Assembly (NCBI GenBank): GCA_024734555.1
Contig: JANPWX010000172.1
Location: forward strand, 1,427,510-1,491,509
DNA: 64,000 nucleotides
Direction of reading: 5' to 3'
DNA from: Trochalopteron elliotii
Lineage: Eukaryota; Chordata; Aves; Passeriformes; Leiothrichidae
Shown: in pieces, positions 24,241 through 37,400 of the stretch
How positions within the stretch are numbered: the first letter of the stretch is position 1
How the letters are laid out: each line of letters begins with the position of its first letter
Notes under the pieces: generated by a model
What the model saw: only the letters and a program-made list of their open reading frames with translations
What the model was told of the DNA's origin: nothing
Database searches by the model: none
Made by a program: the position numbers and the translations under genes

Positions 24241-26789
24241 GATCTCCCTTCTGGGGTTGCACCTGCTTACAGAAATGTAACCCAGATAGCCAGAATAGCC
24301 AGAATAAAATAGCCAGAATGGAACTAACTGGAACTATTTGTGATGGTTTAATTTTTATGAACTAATGAAATTTATAAAGCTCCATTCTTAGAGCCCCTGC
24401 CTAAGAGAAAAAGTACCCACACATCCTCAGGAGATCTCTTCTTAGGATCAGCACTGAGCTGCAGAATTGCTAGCTCCAGTAATAATCTGGCCAGTAATAG
24501 CACATGTTTCATAAGCTATCATGTGTTTTTCCAGGGAGTGGCAATGTGTGATCCGTTTCAAATGCAAGAGACTGCTAAAGAATATTTTGAGAAATCAAGG
24601 GAGGAAGTTGCACTGAACCACATTGCTATGGAAATATTCACTGGGGATGGAGGACTTAAATAAAACTAGGGAAACTTGCTGGTAATTTTAAGGACACTAC
24701 CAGCAGTTGTATGCACACCAAAGAGAGGGTGCCACACCAGGAATATTTCCATGTGTTTTAAAAAAAGTCTTCAACAGAAATCTTCTATCCATCTGAATGG
24801 CACCTGCTAACATAGAGTAATTTTGAGATGTTTCTCATTAACTAGAAGAGAGAGAAACAGGTTGTTAGCAAATAGCTTTGGGGCTATGCAGCAATTAACT
24901 TTGAGGCTTCCTAGTCTGTCACAGAAAATGGCTGCAAATGAGAGACATTTAGGACTGAATACCCACCTTGTGCATTCAGTCTTCGTGGAAGTGTTCTTCA
25001 GGTGCACTGCACAGTCAAAATTCCCAGTCCGTGGTTACTCCATGACCAGCCGGGATGCCAGCAGGGAGAATGTCCTATCGGAGAGACACAATCTCAGTGT
25101 GCTCTGTCAGCCACAGACTCCATCTCCTGAGCTGAAGCATGAAGTGCATCACTGCTGCGTTAGCAGATCCTTCTGTGTTGCTTCTGCATGAGAAGATCAT
25201 CTTGCAGAAGGAGCAGAAGAAGAAAACCAGAAAGTTTTGCCTCTGGAACAAACTACTCTTGGTATGGGACAAGTTCTGGCTAGATCTTAAATAAGTGAGG
25301 CAAGTGACTTCATAGCCACAACTAAAAAAAAATAAAAAATGCACATAATAAGAGAGTAATAACACAAAAGACAGTAATCTGAAAGGGAAAAAAGACCCCA
25401 GCAAAACAGTTGTATGCTTTTTGAGTATGGCTGTGTGAGATTCCTCAGGTATGATATTTTAAAAAAATCACCGAGCATGCCACCACAAGATGTCAGCATT
25501 GCAGAATGGTTATTTCTACCAGAAACAGGAAAGGGTTTTACATCCTATATGCATTTGGTATTAGATTTTTTTTTTTTGTATGAGGGCATAATCTGGCCTT
25601 ACTTTTTTCAACCATGATGTCAGTCCAAATGTAGTTGCAAGGGGGAATTTCTTAAACATTTTTTTTTATTAATCTCTATCTTAAAAACTTTAAAAAATGC
25701 TTTCACAGCATGAACAGCAGTACTAAAATGGCAAACACTACCTTGTAGCCATCAATGTGTTGTTTCAGGCTGCATCCAGCCTGGCTAGAAGGCACTCACT
25801 AAAATTGTGCCTCTATACTGAGGTGTCAAGAGGTCATCCAGAGGTCTCTGGTGCTGCATGCCAGGTCTTTAAAACCCTCATGCTGGCTGGAGAAGGCTCT
25901 GCTGGCCTCGGTTCTGTGGAGGAAGTGGGAAGAAAGTGTGAAGCTATTTTGGGCTTCTGTTTAAAAGAGAAGGATATTTGGGGTAGCAAATCTTTTTAAA
26001 GGTGTCCAGCAACATAAGCCAAATCATCAGCAAAAGAATGAATTTCTTTTTTTTTTCCCTCCGTTTCCTTTTGTAATACTAAAAAATCTGGGCAGCAGTT
26101 TTTGTTTGTTTCTTTATTTCTTTCAAATCAACTAACCAGCCTCATTTTTCTTCCACATTGAAATTCATGTCCTGTTTTGCTGGGATGCTCTGTACTTTTA
26201 GCCTCTGCCATTCTGTCCTCTGAAACATTTCCTGTTGCACACAACAGCTTTCTCCCTCCCCTGCTGTTACAGCTGTCACCAGCCCTGCCACCGTGCCAGC
26301 AGCAAGTGACAGGCTCAGCAAGGGACCATGTCCTGAGAAGGGGAGATGAGTGGGAGGGTGCAGTGAGCCAGGAGGGGCTGTGAGTTCAAAGCAGCCAGAA
26401 AATTATTCTGCTGTGCTTCCCTACCTGTTCATGTGAGCTTCTGTCCATTCTGCTCTTGACAATGGGCAGGTGACATCTTTAACCATCTGAAGATTTTGCT
26501 GGAAGATGAGTTTGGTTACTCTTTAGGGGCTATCTTATATTGCCAGGTCCAACTCTGCTACCTTTACAGACCAATATGAGGAAAATAGAGTTCACTTCTG
26601 GACCTTCTAGTCCCTTGGAAGGGCCACTGGAGAGTGCCATGCTGAGATGCAGAAGGAGGCAGGCGTGTTCAGTACAACCTGTTTGCTGTAACTCAGTCAG
26701 AGCTCTTTACCTTCAGCACTAATGTTGGCATGGGGGGAAGTAGTGCCACATCTGTCTTTCTGTAGTGCACAGGTTGTGGCCTAGTGCTC

Positions 26790-26833
26790 CCCTCTGTCAT
26801 TCTGTCCAACCATGTGATGATTCTATGATGTCT
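26790..26833 (+). mobile_element. CR1-like 3' terminus
   Basis: GTCCAACCATGTGATGATTC followed by TATGAT resembles the TTCCAACC...GATTCTATGAT tail typical of CR1 elements, on the plus strand. The upstream body is too diverged to delimit. Confidence 0.4.
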
Positions 26834-27000
26834 GCAGTAATAATATGGAGAACAGTTTGCACGAATTTGCATAAACTTGGTGCTTCTAACTTTAAATTGT
26901 AGATTAGATGGCAGCCACAGAACTTTCTTTTACAATAGTGATAAATGAAAACTTAGGAATAGATAACATATCTTGCATGTCTCAAAAGCCTTCCATAATA

Positions 27001-27062
27001 GTTTATTAGAAACCATCTGGTTGCATTAATGTTTTATCAAAAACCATCTGGCTGCTATATTG
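27001..27062. repeat. Imperfect tandem duplication, about 31 bp x 2
   Basis: Two adjacent units both carry an AAACCATCTGG core followed by T/C-TG and similar flanks (TTATTAGAAACC... and TTTATCAAAAACC...). The second copy differs by several substitutions. Confidence 0.7.
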
Positions 27063-28518
27063 TTCAAGCTATTTAGCAGTACTACTTCCTCATAAATTAG
27101 CTAAAAGGAATGGCTATCAAACTATTGTGTAGGAGCCCCAAACAACTTCCATCTAGGTCCTATATAAACAGTTATTTTAAGATTATTAGACTACACTAAA
27201 CTTCAACATTAAACTTCATAAGTCTAAAAATTGTATCAGTAATAAAATCTGAAATTTAGCTTACTCCTCATGCTTAATTTTTATTCTTTTTTCTGTATGT
27301 TTAATTCTTGGGCAGTTGGAACAGAAGTGACAAAGTCAAAATGGCAAACTGTATTTAAATAAAAATTATTAGGATTTTGTTTTTCAGCAAGACATTGAAA
27401 CAGAGGATACCTGTCACCATGCCTCCAAAAAGGCTTTCATCTTTGTATCTCTGCACATGTACACTTTTCAGACTGTAAGCACTCTGTCAGGGTTTCTGGC
27501 ACTGCTCTAACTGTACAGCAGCACTTGGCACTATTCAGAGTTGTACAGTGCCTACTACTATGGGCAGCTAGGTAACTGATTGTAAATGCTTACATAATAG
27601 ACATTGTTTTAATAAATTGTACTTCCACTTATAATTATTTTACTGTTACATTTTCAGATCAGTAAAAAATGTCACCCTAAAATTAGGGCAGTTCCTAGTG
27701 ATTTTGCTATTTATAGACAACCTTAAAGCTATGCTAATGGAAGAACTAAAGAAATCATATCTAAAGAACACATAGAAGATTTAGGATAAAATTGGCTAAG
27801 CAACAGGAGTTAAAAGATCCGTGGGAAAGAGCCTATGGCTGAAGCTGCCTGTAGAGACAAAAGCTAGCTCTAAGTTTTCTTTGATCAGCTCTCCAGATTT
27901 GTTCTGTTTCATGCAATTCCTTTTGCATCCTCTGAATGTGTATGCATAAGCATCCTCAAAAAAACCTCACTATCCACCTGTGGGAGCAAATGATTTGGGC
28001 AGAATTTTCTGAAGACTAGGCAGTGTGTGATTGCAGTCCCTCACGGGGCAGCCAGCTGGATGATGCTTGTGTTGCGCTGCTGCAGAACTGGAGCATGGCC
28101 ACAGTCAAACCTTGCAAAATGTTCAGAAGGGAACATTAATATTTCACTGAGTAACACCAGATGCATGTTGTCATGTACTACATTTGTAGCAATAGCTTTA
28201 TTGTGATTTAAAACAAATTTTCTCTCTCCCTCTTGGTTTTTGTGCCTCCTTTGTTTTCTTTTCTAGTTGTTTTGCAACTCCATAATCCCTCTTCTCATTA
28301 TGTGTTGTCAGCTCAGTCTCTCTTGCAGGAACAACAGCAGAAATTCCTGTTCCAGAGCAATCTGAAAGAGGTTTCTCCAGAACAACAACAACAACAAAAT
28401 GCAGTTTTAAGTGTCCACAAAGATAGAAATTGAGAATTTTCTTTAGTGATCTTTGAAGCAAGCCATGGCCCATAAAAGTGGCAGATGCATTGAGAAGACC
28501 ACAAACAGCAAAGAAGTC

Positions 28519-29082
28519 AATGGCTCTCGGGTTTGGTTTCTCTCTGACCCGAGATTCAAGTGGTGGTTCTGGTGGTTCGAGTGAGTCTTTTTTGCCCTCT
28601 GAAGGCTTTGAGTCTGGCGTGCGAGAATGAAATGGAGTCTTCAAGGTCTTGTTGATTCTGGGTTTCTCGTGTGTTTATTATTTCTTATCTTACAAATTTC
28701 TCTGTGCCTAGCCAAGGCGTTCACAGCAGCTCGGACACAGGCAACTCCCCTTGTGATGGGAGGTCGCTACCTTATACAGATTATTACATACTTATTGTTT
28801 ACAATTCCGTGCCAATGCCTATCACCTATACTAAAGGGGTCATCTCTACTCTGACCCAATCTCCTTAAACTACTTTGTGCTCCCATCGCATCAGAAGATG
28901 GAGGCCAAGGGAGAACAAGAACAACCCAGGGTTCCACCCTAAAGCCTCCATCTTGCTCCCCATTCACCTCCATTCTAAGAATCCCAAAATTACAAAATTT
29001 TCCACCCTGTGCTGTGCTAAACTACTGTTTTCACACCTTTGTGACTTGTAATTCTTCTCTGCGTTAGAAGTTTTTCACATGG
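28519..29082 (-). mobile_element. Endogenous retrovirus LTR, probably solo
   Basis: On the minus strand this starts TGTGAAAAACTTC at about 29082, contains an AATAAA signal (plus-strand TTTATT near 28673) followed by a U5-like stretch, and fades near 28519 (CGAGAGCCA). The block is distinct in composition from its surroundings and looks like an avian ERV LTR. No gag, pol or env coding sequence was recognised on either side, so a solo LTR is the simplest reading. I could not confirm a target-site duplication, and the right-hand end of the element in its own direction is uncertain by perhaps 100 bp. Confidence 0.6.
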
Positions 29083-29799
29083 ACTAAAATCAAAGCCTGT
29101 GTCTTCCTGGGCTCTGTGCCAAGCACCTGCCCTGGACAGACCCCCCTGTCCAGGTTTCAAACCCTCTTGCTCGGGTCTGCTGAGGTCTGTGACCTTCCAG
29201 GGCAACCAAAGGGATGCCCTGGACTCCGACAAGTGGCTACAGAGGGTCCTGAGGACTGGTGAGGCTGCATTGCTCCTACAAGTGAGTCAGGATTCCTGCA
29301 GCTTCCCAGGGGCTCTGCAGCAGGAGCTGCCAAGAGCTGTCTGCATCTTCTGCTGTAGAAACACACACCACAAAGGAGGACAGAAGTTAAAAACCTCATC
29401 TCATTTCCCACAGGGGTGACAGTTCAGCTCCATTGGGTACCACATTTCTTCTTAAAGCCACTTCATTTTTCAGCTTGCTATTGTTCCTCCTCATTTCAGC
29501 AAGTGAAATGTTTGCTTTCCAATGTCCTACAGGCAGTGGGGTAAGAATATACCTGGGTTTTTCCCACAAAAAGGAACAGGATGAAAAAGAAACACAGTTC
29601 TTTTTGAAACAAGGAGCAAGGGCTGGCAAGCAGCTAAAAAGTGTGTGGGCTTGTAATTGCATGGGAGTTCTTTTTATATTATGCAACAGTGTTGCCCAAA
29701 AGGACAGGAGGCACCATAAAGAGGGTGTTTTGGGTCAAAACAGATTGGCAAATATAAAAGCAGTGTGTTCCAGTCTGGGCTTCTCAGTACAAGAGATAC

Positions 29800-30262
29800 A
29801 TGGATTTCCTGGAGCAGGTCTGGCAGGGGGCTACAAAGATTTTTAAGGGACTGGAGCATCTCTGCTACAAGGAAAGGCTGAGGGAGCTGGGCCTGTTCAG
29901 CCTCCAGAAGAGATGGCTGAAAGGGAACCTCACGAAGGTCTGTCAGTATCTGAAGGGAGGGTGCCAAGGAGCTGCAGCTAGGCTGTTCTCAGGGGTGCTG
30001 AGCAATAGGGCAAGAGGCAATGAGCAGAAACTGCTGCACAGGAAATTCCACACAAACATGAGGAAGAAATTCTTTACTGTGTGAGTGACCCCACACTGGA
30101 ACAGGTTGTCCAGAGGGGATATGGAATGTCCCTCACTGGAGACATTCAAGAACTGTCTGGGTGTGATCCTGTGCCATGTGCTCTAGGATGACTCTGCTTG
30201 AGCAGGGAGGTTGGACCAGATGACCCACTGTGGTCCCTTCCACTGTGACTGATTCTGTGAAA
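29800..30262 (+). mobile_element. CR1 LINE 3' fragment
   Basis: A clear CR1 3' end on the plus strand. Landmarks in order are GAGGGAGCTGGGCCTGTTCA, GGCAAGAGGCAATGAGCAGA, AGGAAGAAATTCTTTACTGT, GGAACAGGTTGTCCAGAGGG, GAGCAGGGAGGTTGGACCAG and GTCCCTTCCACTGTGACTGA. It ends with GATTCTGTGA, the typical CR1 tail. It is 5'-truncated and its frame is interrupted. Confidence 0.9.
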
Positions 30263-33200
30263 AGGCTGCAGCTGTCCTTCTGAACAGAGTGGTAACCACT
30301 ACAGGACATGAGCAGTCATGTCCTGCAAATCTGTACTGGTGGTGGCCCAGGACAGAGTCACACAACTCCAGGTTGTTGACACTGTTTGATGTATTTCAGT
30401 TCCACATGCAGACCAGGTCTTCACTATGCTGGAAAACAACCTCATGTATGAAATAAAGTGCTGGCCTCTTCTCTAACAATTAAAAATGTAATTTATTTGC
30501 TTCATCACAGGACTAAAACTGATGTCCTTGCTGCTTGTACTGCCCTTGTTTATCTGAACAGTGCACTGATATGGGTGAAGGGCATCTGTAACAGATGATG
30601 CAAGTACCCTTGTGTGGATGGCTTTCTTACTGCCAAAGAGACAACTCTGCAGCTGGGAGATGGGCTTGTACTTCTCCTGCAAAACTGGTTCTGTCTGCTT
30701 GAGATGGGGATTATTTCGTTCTCCCACAGTTACTGTCCAGCCTCACCAATGCCAACGTACCACAGAGTGAGCAATACAGTTTCCAAAAGAAAAGGAAGAC
30801 CAGATGTGTCCTGAGAGGAAGCATTATCAGGAAAGGAAACGAGCAGCCAGTACTGGGAAAGCATGAATTGGAGTTACTCCTTTTTCCTCATGGAAAAGGA
30901 CCTCATGACTGCACATTTCAATACTGAGAATCATATTTCAACATATACTCTTTCCTCTCATTCCTTTTTCCCATCATGTCAAACAACCAATTCATCATGT
31001 TGGTATCGAGACCAAAGCATTCACATTAGCATCAGCTTTACAAAGCTTTGCACCTAGATAAAGTACAATGGAGCTTCTACTGGGTTTTTTATTTCTTCTT
31101 TTTTTTCTATGATGTGGCACATCCTCTTTTTCAGTTCCTGATATTTTCAAAAGGTGAGAATATAATATCCTAGAGTTCTCTACATTGCATCAACTTTAAC
31201 TGAAGCTTTACTCTGTCTCCAAAATGAAAGTGTACATGTTAAGGAAGGGCTAGGCTTATCATCCTTTAGTAACTAGAGAACTCAGAAAAAGTCAAGCTTG
31301 CCCTAACTGATCTATTTGCAGTGCTCTCTTAGGCCAAGTTTTTGGTCAAAGATTTTCCCCACCAAAGAACTTAGTAATTTGGTGCACTATTTTTGAGTCT
31401 TATAAGAAAAATTGATTTTTCCATCCAAAAAACCTATATAGCTGTAGTTGCCTTTACAAGGTTTACTTCACTGACTGAAGTGCAAGTAGCAAAGAATGAA
31501 TACAAGTAGGATGATTTCTTGACTTCATTCCATCTTCAGTCTGTCAACTGCCAAAATTAAAACAAACCTTGCAGTAAACAAAACCGTAAATCTCTTTCAG
31601 CTATTAGACAGGTTCTCATCTATTGATAAATCTACATAATCTTCCTTGCCTTAGGCAGCAATCTAGGCATTGCAGACATATCCTCATAAAAACCTAGGGA
31701 GGAGAGGATTTTTCAATGCATGTACTGCAGTAATTCAAAGTTGCTTTACTGCAACCTTTATTTCTTTTTGTTTATTTAACACAAGCTGAAAAGTAAGGAA
31801 TTTTTAATTTTGAAAATCAGTTTTTATCAAGAAGTTTTAATAAAGACAATGTTAACTAAGCAAAAAGAAAAAGTAGAATTGTTTTACTAGAATAGTAAAA
31901 CAAATATTCTAGTTTTACTGGAATAGCACATGAAACATCAGCACACAAAATCCTCAAGGAGAAGTAGTACCCTAATATTTAGAGGAAGGCAATAATTCCT
32001 GGAGTCTGAAATTACAGTCAGAAACATCAGTGGATGTTCATACACAACATCTTGTGTTCCAGGAATTTATTACTGTTTCCACAGCCTGTAAAAACTTACA
32101 TCAGCAAACCCATAGAGACAAATTCTCAGTTAACTTAAGCCTCGGTTACACTCAGCTCAGTAGAGCAATGTTGATTTACCTCAAATGAGAGTTTGCACAA
32201 AGTAATTTCAAATATTTCCCTTGGTACAGAGTAAGCAAAAGATACAAATTCATAAGGATACGTCAGAATTTGGTATCTCACCAGCTTTTAACTCCATTTA
32301 AAAACAGAGAGTAACACTACAAATTCTTATGCATAAAACAGAGAGGTCTAAATTAAAAATCAATAAACCAAGTACAGAGAGCAACATTTGCAACATGAAA
32401 GAAATGTAACAGAGGCATAAAAAAACAACAAGAAAGCCAAGGTGTGTTAGGTACTATGTAGAGCAAGCTTTGCTCAGCTGTCAATGTTTTTCCACACCCT
32501 ATGAAGGTTTGAATCATTTTACAGTAAATGAACAGACAACTGAGCTTTAACAAATTGGCTACACAAGCCAAGTTTACCTTGTACTTCTGTAGAGGAGGAC
32601 AGCCTGTTTTGTCTGGGTAGCACTGACCACATTGTGGGCACCTGGCATGGGATGAGCTTGAGGGACAGTGATGAGAAATTCACTCCATACCCATTTCTCT
32701 GGAAGAGAAATTCCTGCTGCCTTGGGTGCTCATGCGTGGGGCACCAATAATAAGCATCCCTTTGCAATCTTCCTCTCCCTTTTATAATTATGAAAAAAAT
32801 ACTGTTGCTTTTATAAACCAGAAGTTTCCCAGCAAGTTGAACTAAATGCTAGTTATTTCATATACCAATTAAACTGTATCAAATCTCTATGAAATAAATC
32901 AGCAATGAAATAATTCCCCCTGACACAGTGAGAAAGTTCCAAAGGTCTTAACTGAATAGAACCAAAATGGCTGGATTTCAAAAAATCAGGAGCTGATTCT
33001 GGCCCACTATAAAGACTGCTTTTCTTTTGGTGTCCATCCTGATTCTGCCATGTACAACAGTTGAGGATATTTTGCATGGTAACAAATTTATAGATCCAGT
33101 TTTCCCAGCTCTTCCTGAAAACTCCATGCTCCATCTCACCAAAACTTTGTAGACACTGAGGCTGCAAAGTGCTGCAGAACTGCAGTCAGGAATTTCACGT

Positions 33201-34400
33201 TGGTCAGGATTTACACTTAGCATACATCCACATTTTTCAAGATCCCAATCCATCTATATTGCATCTTATACACATGTGGTGGGACTGTGAGACAGTTGAG
33301 GTCTGATTAGCAGAGCTGTCCTGAATCACCATCCCTACGGGAAAAAACACCACATTGATATTCCTTCTTTCCAGTTATTTATTTTATCCAGTAAATACCA
33401 TGTTTCCTTGTTTTTAAAGGTTGTATTATGGAGAACATTAAGTTTGTGGTTTTACACTCATACTAAAGCATAGCAGTTATGCTGCACAGATGTCTGCTAA
33501 AAACTGAATAAACTTCCAGCTGCAAATGGATTCCATCAGCTTACACCTTTTCCTGCCTCTGGTGCCTGGCACAATAGCCATGCAGCAGAGCTGTGGAGAG
33601 CAGTACAACTGGAAAACTGCACAACTACCAGACAGATTGTAAGAGTGATAAATAAGGGTACTAGCAGATGGAAGCTCTTTCCTACTTGCCATTTTGCAAA
33701 GTGTAAAAAGCACAGATCACTACAGCAGTGAGATTTGTTTCAGCTGCCACGAACAGCCTTGGAAGAAAGATGCTTACAACCCCTGGGAAAAAGTCAGGGT
33801 GCTCTGTGACCTTTTGCAAGTATGATTTATTAACATCCAACTAAATTGGTTACAGAGACAAAAATAATAAATCAAGTTGTGCATCAAGGTACTCCAATGT
33901 TATTACAAATTTCTGGAGTGAAGCATCAACCAGGGGTGGTCCTGACTACAGAGAGACTCCTCAAGTAACTGAAAGTCAGCAGTAATTCTAATACATAAGA
34001 CACTGTTCCTCATTCTGAAATCACTAATGCCCTATCAAAACAAACAACAAATTCAGCATTTAGCAGCTTTGTTTATGTAATACCTCATACATGTGAGATG
34101 TTTTCCCAATACTGGGACTAGCAAAATACTGTTAACACAAAGGCTTTCAGATTCTCAGGGATGCCAACAATCTCCAAGGTGTGGAGCTGACAGACATCAT
34201 CACCTCTTGTAGATCAACATCCCAAACATTCTCATAACCTTTATTACAGTTCTGTTTTACACATTAAAGACACCAAATCCACAATTATATTTAAAAAAGT
34301 GAACCATTTAAAATAATTCTTTAACATATGGCAACTACTTATGTGTAAAATTTCTCTTATTGCTTTCAAAAAGCTGCAGCAAGAGCAGTGTCTAAGAACT
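30263..34400. other. Intergenic DNA downstream of OSBPL3
   Basis: No gene or known element was recognised. There is a perfect 10-bp hairpin at 31879-31903. Part of this region could be the distal 3' UTR of OSBPL3 if a very distal poly(A) site is used. Confidence 0.5.
31879..31903. repeat. Perfect 10-bp inverted repeat
   Basis: TTGTTTTACT at 31879-31888 is matched exactly by its reverse complement at 31894-31903 around a 5-nt spacer. A further related TAGTTTTACT copy follows about 20 bp on. Confidence 0.8.
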
Positions 34401-37400
34401 GAGCAGTACAGTAATACATTTATTTGGTGGTAAGTTACAGCATTTACTAAGTTTCAAAAGGTAAGCCAGATAATGTGCAGTTTCTTATGAGCCCACAGCT
34501 GCTGGAGTAAGGTGCACCCACCAGTAGCTAGAAAATAGAAAGGATGAGTTACTGAACACTGTGAATTTTATTTATTGTAGGCATAATTCATTAATGAAAA
34601 CACACTCAACCAAAAAAACCCCTTTCATTTTAATGTCACTCCTTCAAATAGCACCATCTCATTCTAGCCCTTGGATTCAGTTATGTGGATGAGTTGGATG
34701 TCATCCTTCTCTCTATTAAAATGCACCATTGGGCCAAGTTTTACACTCCTCTTCAGCTTGCACTCTCTGCATGAGTTGTACACAAAAAAGAAGCCATACT
34801 GAACAGAGCAAGATATGCTGAAAGTTTCCTGCTCTGCCAAGCTGGTTATTTGGAGAGACAACCCAAGAGATTTACACAAAACCAGATGAAGGACATTTGT
34901 AATTAGGATCCACTGAGCAGATATAGCTGCATACTTCCACAGCACACTACCCTTATCAGGTCTGACTCCAGAGTGTAAGAAAGTCTCATTCACAGTCAAG
35001 GAAAAGACACAAAGAATTTATGGGGAAAATAACTTCACTATAGCCTCTAGGTATGATTTATCATTTGTTAGAATGGGCTGTTTTCCTGTTCATCAGGGTT
35101 TTTTAATAAAGAGAAAAATGGGACAATGAATAAGGGAGCACATAGAAAACCTGAACAGGACTGTAAACAGCTGAGTGAGGGGCATGGGAAGGGGTGACAT
35201 CTTTGTTAGGTTGGGTTTTTTGGGTGGGTTGTTTGTTTTGAGACCAGCACTGAACCGTCATGCAATGTGAAAGCTGTCCCTGGTAGGGCCCTAGTTCTGG
35301 TCCCATGAATTGGTGTTCTTTCTGTACAGTGATCTGGATTCAACACTAAGCTGCCAGGTAATAAGGTGACTGTGTTTGCAACTATTATGTCCTTCAGGGG
35401 CCAGATTTTAAAAGAAAGCAGCAATCCTGTTTCCAGTCCTTCAAAGAAAACTGGTTGTGGAAGAACAGATCCCAGGATGTTTCCTTATCAAAATTTGGGC
35501 TGGTTTTGGTCTTTCTTCCTGCCATTTAACTTTCCAAGCTCTGCATAAAGAGCCTAAGTACAGACTGCTGGATCTGTATTTCAAAAAGTGTCTAAAAGAA
35601 GCAGTTCAATGCTGGTGAACTGTCACATCGAGCATATCTTAGAGAACAGAGATCCAGAGAGGAATGCAGTGATTAATGGTGTATTCTAGTTCCACTCGGT
35701 CTAAAGGGCACTTTACACTACCCAGAGTCCCCTCCTGAACAAGTGATGCTGTTTTGTAATCCCAAATTTACACAAAAATCAGAAACTAAGCATCAAGCCT
35801 GCAAATCTGAAAGTAGAGCTGTGGGTTTCTATTCCTATGTAAAATATTTCCCTGGATTTTTTTTTGTTTCTATGCTTCGCAACTTGAAAAATGAAGCAGG
35901 GTTTCAACACTCAAAGGCCTGAGCTGCTCCATCACCTTGATGGAAGTTTATAGTGAGGGTTTTACTTTATGAAGGGACACACAAAGAAAAGCAGAGCTGC
36001 ACGAGTGCTTCTCAAACTGGCCTCCAAAATTGCATTAAGCAATGTTTATAAAGTCACAAAATAAGAGAGCTGTAACAGCAGGCAAGGGTCATCAGGAAAT
36101 TTTAAGACTGATCAATTGAGCTGCATACCTTGGGGATCACAGCTGTGTATGAAAGGAAGCAGTTTAATTGCCTGATCCATTTTTTTTTAACATTCAGGGT
36201 AGAAATAGGGGGCAAAAAGTCCCTCAGTGTCAGTTATTCAAAATAACAGTTGTCTTAGTTGCACTGCAGAAAGCTAATATAAATTTTGTACCTATTAACA
36301 CAGCTGAAGTTTTGGGGAAGAAAATTACCAAAATTTCATATTTTACCAAGAATAACTTTATAGAATATATTAAGTCTGTGAATGTTGAATATATTTACAT
36401 GCAGAAATACACAGAACTAACATCAAGACAATTTTTTCCACTTCTTAATATACAGTTAACAGAAGTTTAACAACTAAACCCAATTGTTTCATACAAAAGT
36501 AAGCAGGGAAAACTATACTGCAGTTGGAAATGTGGGGTCAGAGGATCATTCACAACTGGTTACATTTTGTTTGGAGGTGTGTATTATAGATTTACAAAAG
36601 GAGCAATTACTTGTTCAATGATTTTGCTTCATGCATTTAAGAAATGTCCTGGGTTATTATCAGGCATTTTTATGGAGACAATGCTAAAATTCTGGAGTTT
36701 ACTTTATACAGAAATTTTGATGAAGAAATTTTTATATAAGGCACTGCTCAGCCCAATGCTTCTTGTCATTAATCCCATGTATTTTGGACAGTTTGGAGTG
36801 TTAGAGAAATCAGACTTGGCACTGCCAGTCTGATTTCTGAAAAATCGTGACTCAAATACCCCTTATGAGATTGATTTTGTTTACTACCTGTATGGGGGAA
36901 TCCCCTCCACACACAGAATATAGAAACCTAGCAATCAGATCACACAGTATCACAGTAGCTGCCAAATATGACAATGAGCAAGCTTAATGCAGCCTCCACA
37001 AATTTTGCTCCTTTTCTTAAAAGCTTTTGTTTCCTCTACCCTCTTTTGTTTTGAAATTAACCTTATTTTTGGTATAAACTCTAATTACCAACAGCAAGGA
37101 TAATTGCAATTATCAACTCATTTCTGCACCAGGTTTTGACAGTTAATACAAGGATAAAAGACAGGAACAGAACCTCATTTTTCTTGAAAAGCCAAACAGC
37201 CCCCAAAGTTTAAGATTTCCTTTGGAATAAAAGCCCAGATTTTTGTCTTCATATAAATTTGAACCTTGCCTTGTTACAAGCTGCTGGCATGGTAGTCACG
37301 TTTTTTGAAGATGTATTAATTAGACATAATTATGCTAACTTCTTTGGTAATAACTTATGGAAATGTTGGTGAGGCAGAGTTCCTGGGCAAAATGAAAAAT

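Larger units (their letters stand above)
23300..28440. other. Intergenic DNA upstream of GSDME
   Basis: No gene was recognised. The stretch includes a possible LTR remnant near 23880-24240, a small tandem duplication at 27001-27062, and a CR1-like 3' tail near 26790-26833. Open frames in it are short and unlike known proteins. Confidence 0.6.

Noticed and set aside
28198..28644. 148-codon minus-strand open frame overlapping the LTR end
   Set aside because: No resemblance to retroviral or host proteins; low-complexity valine and serine/proline runs. Treated as chance in and beside the LTR.
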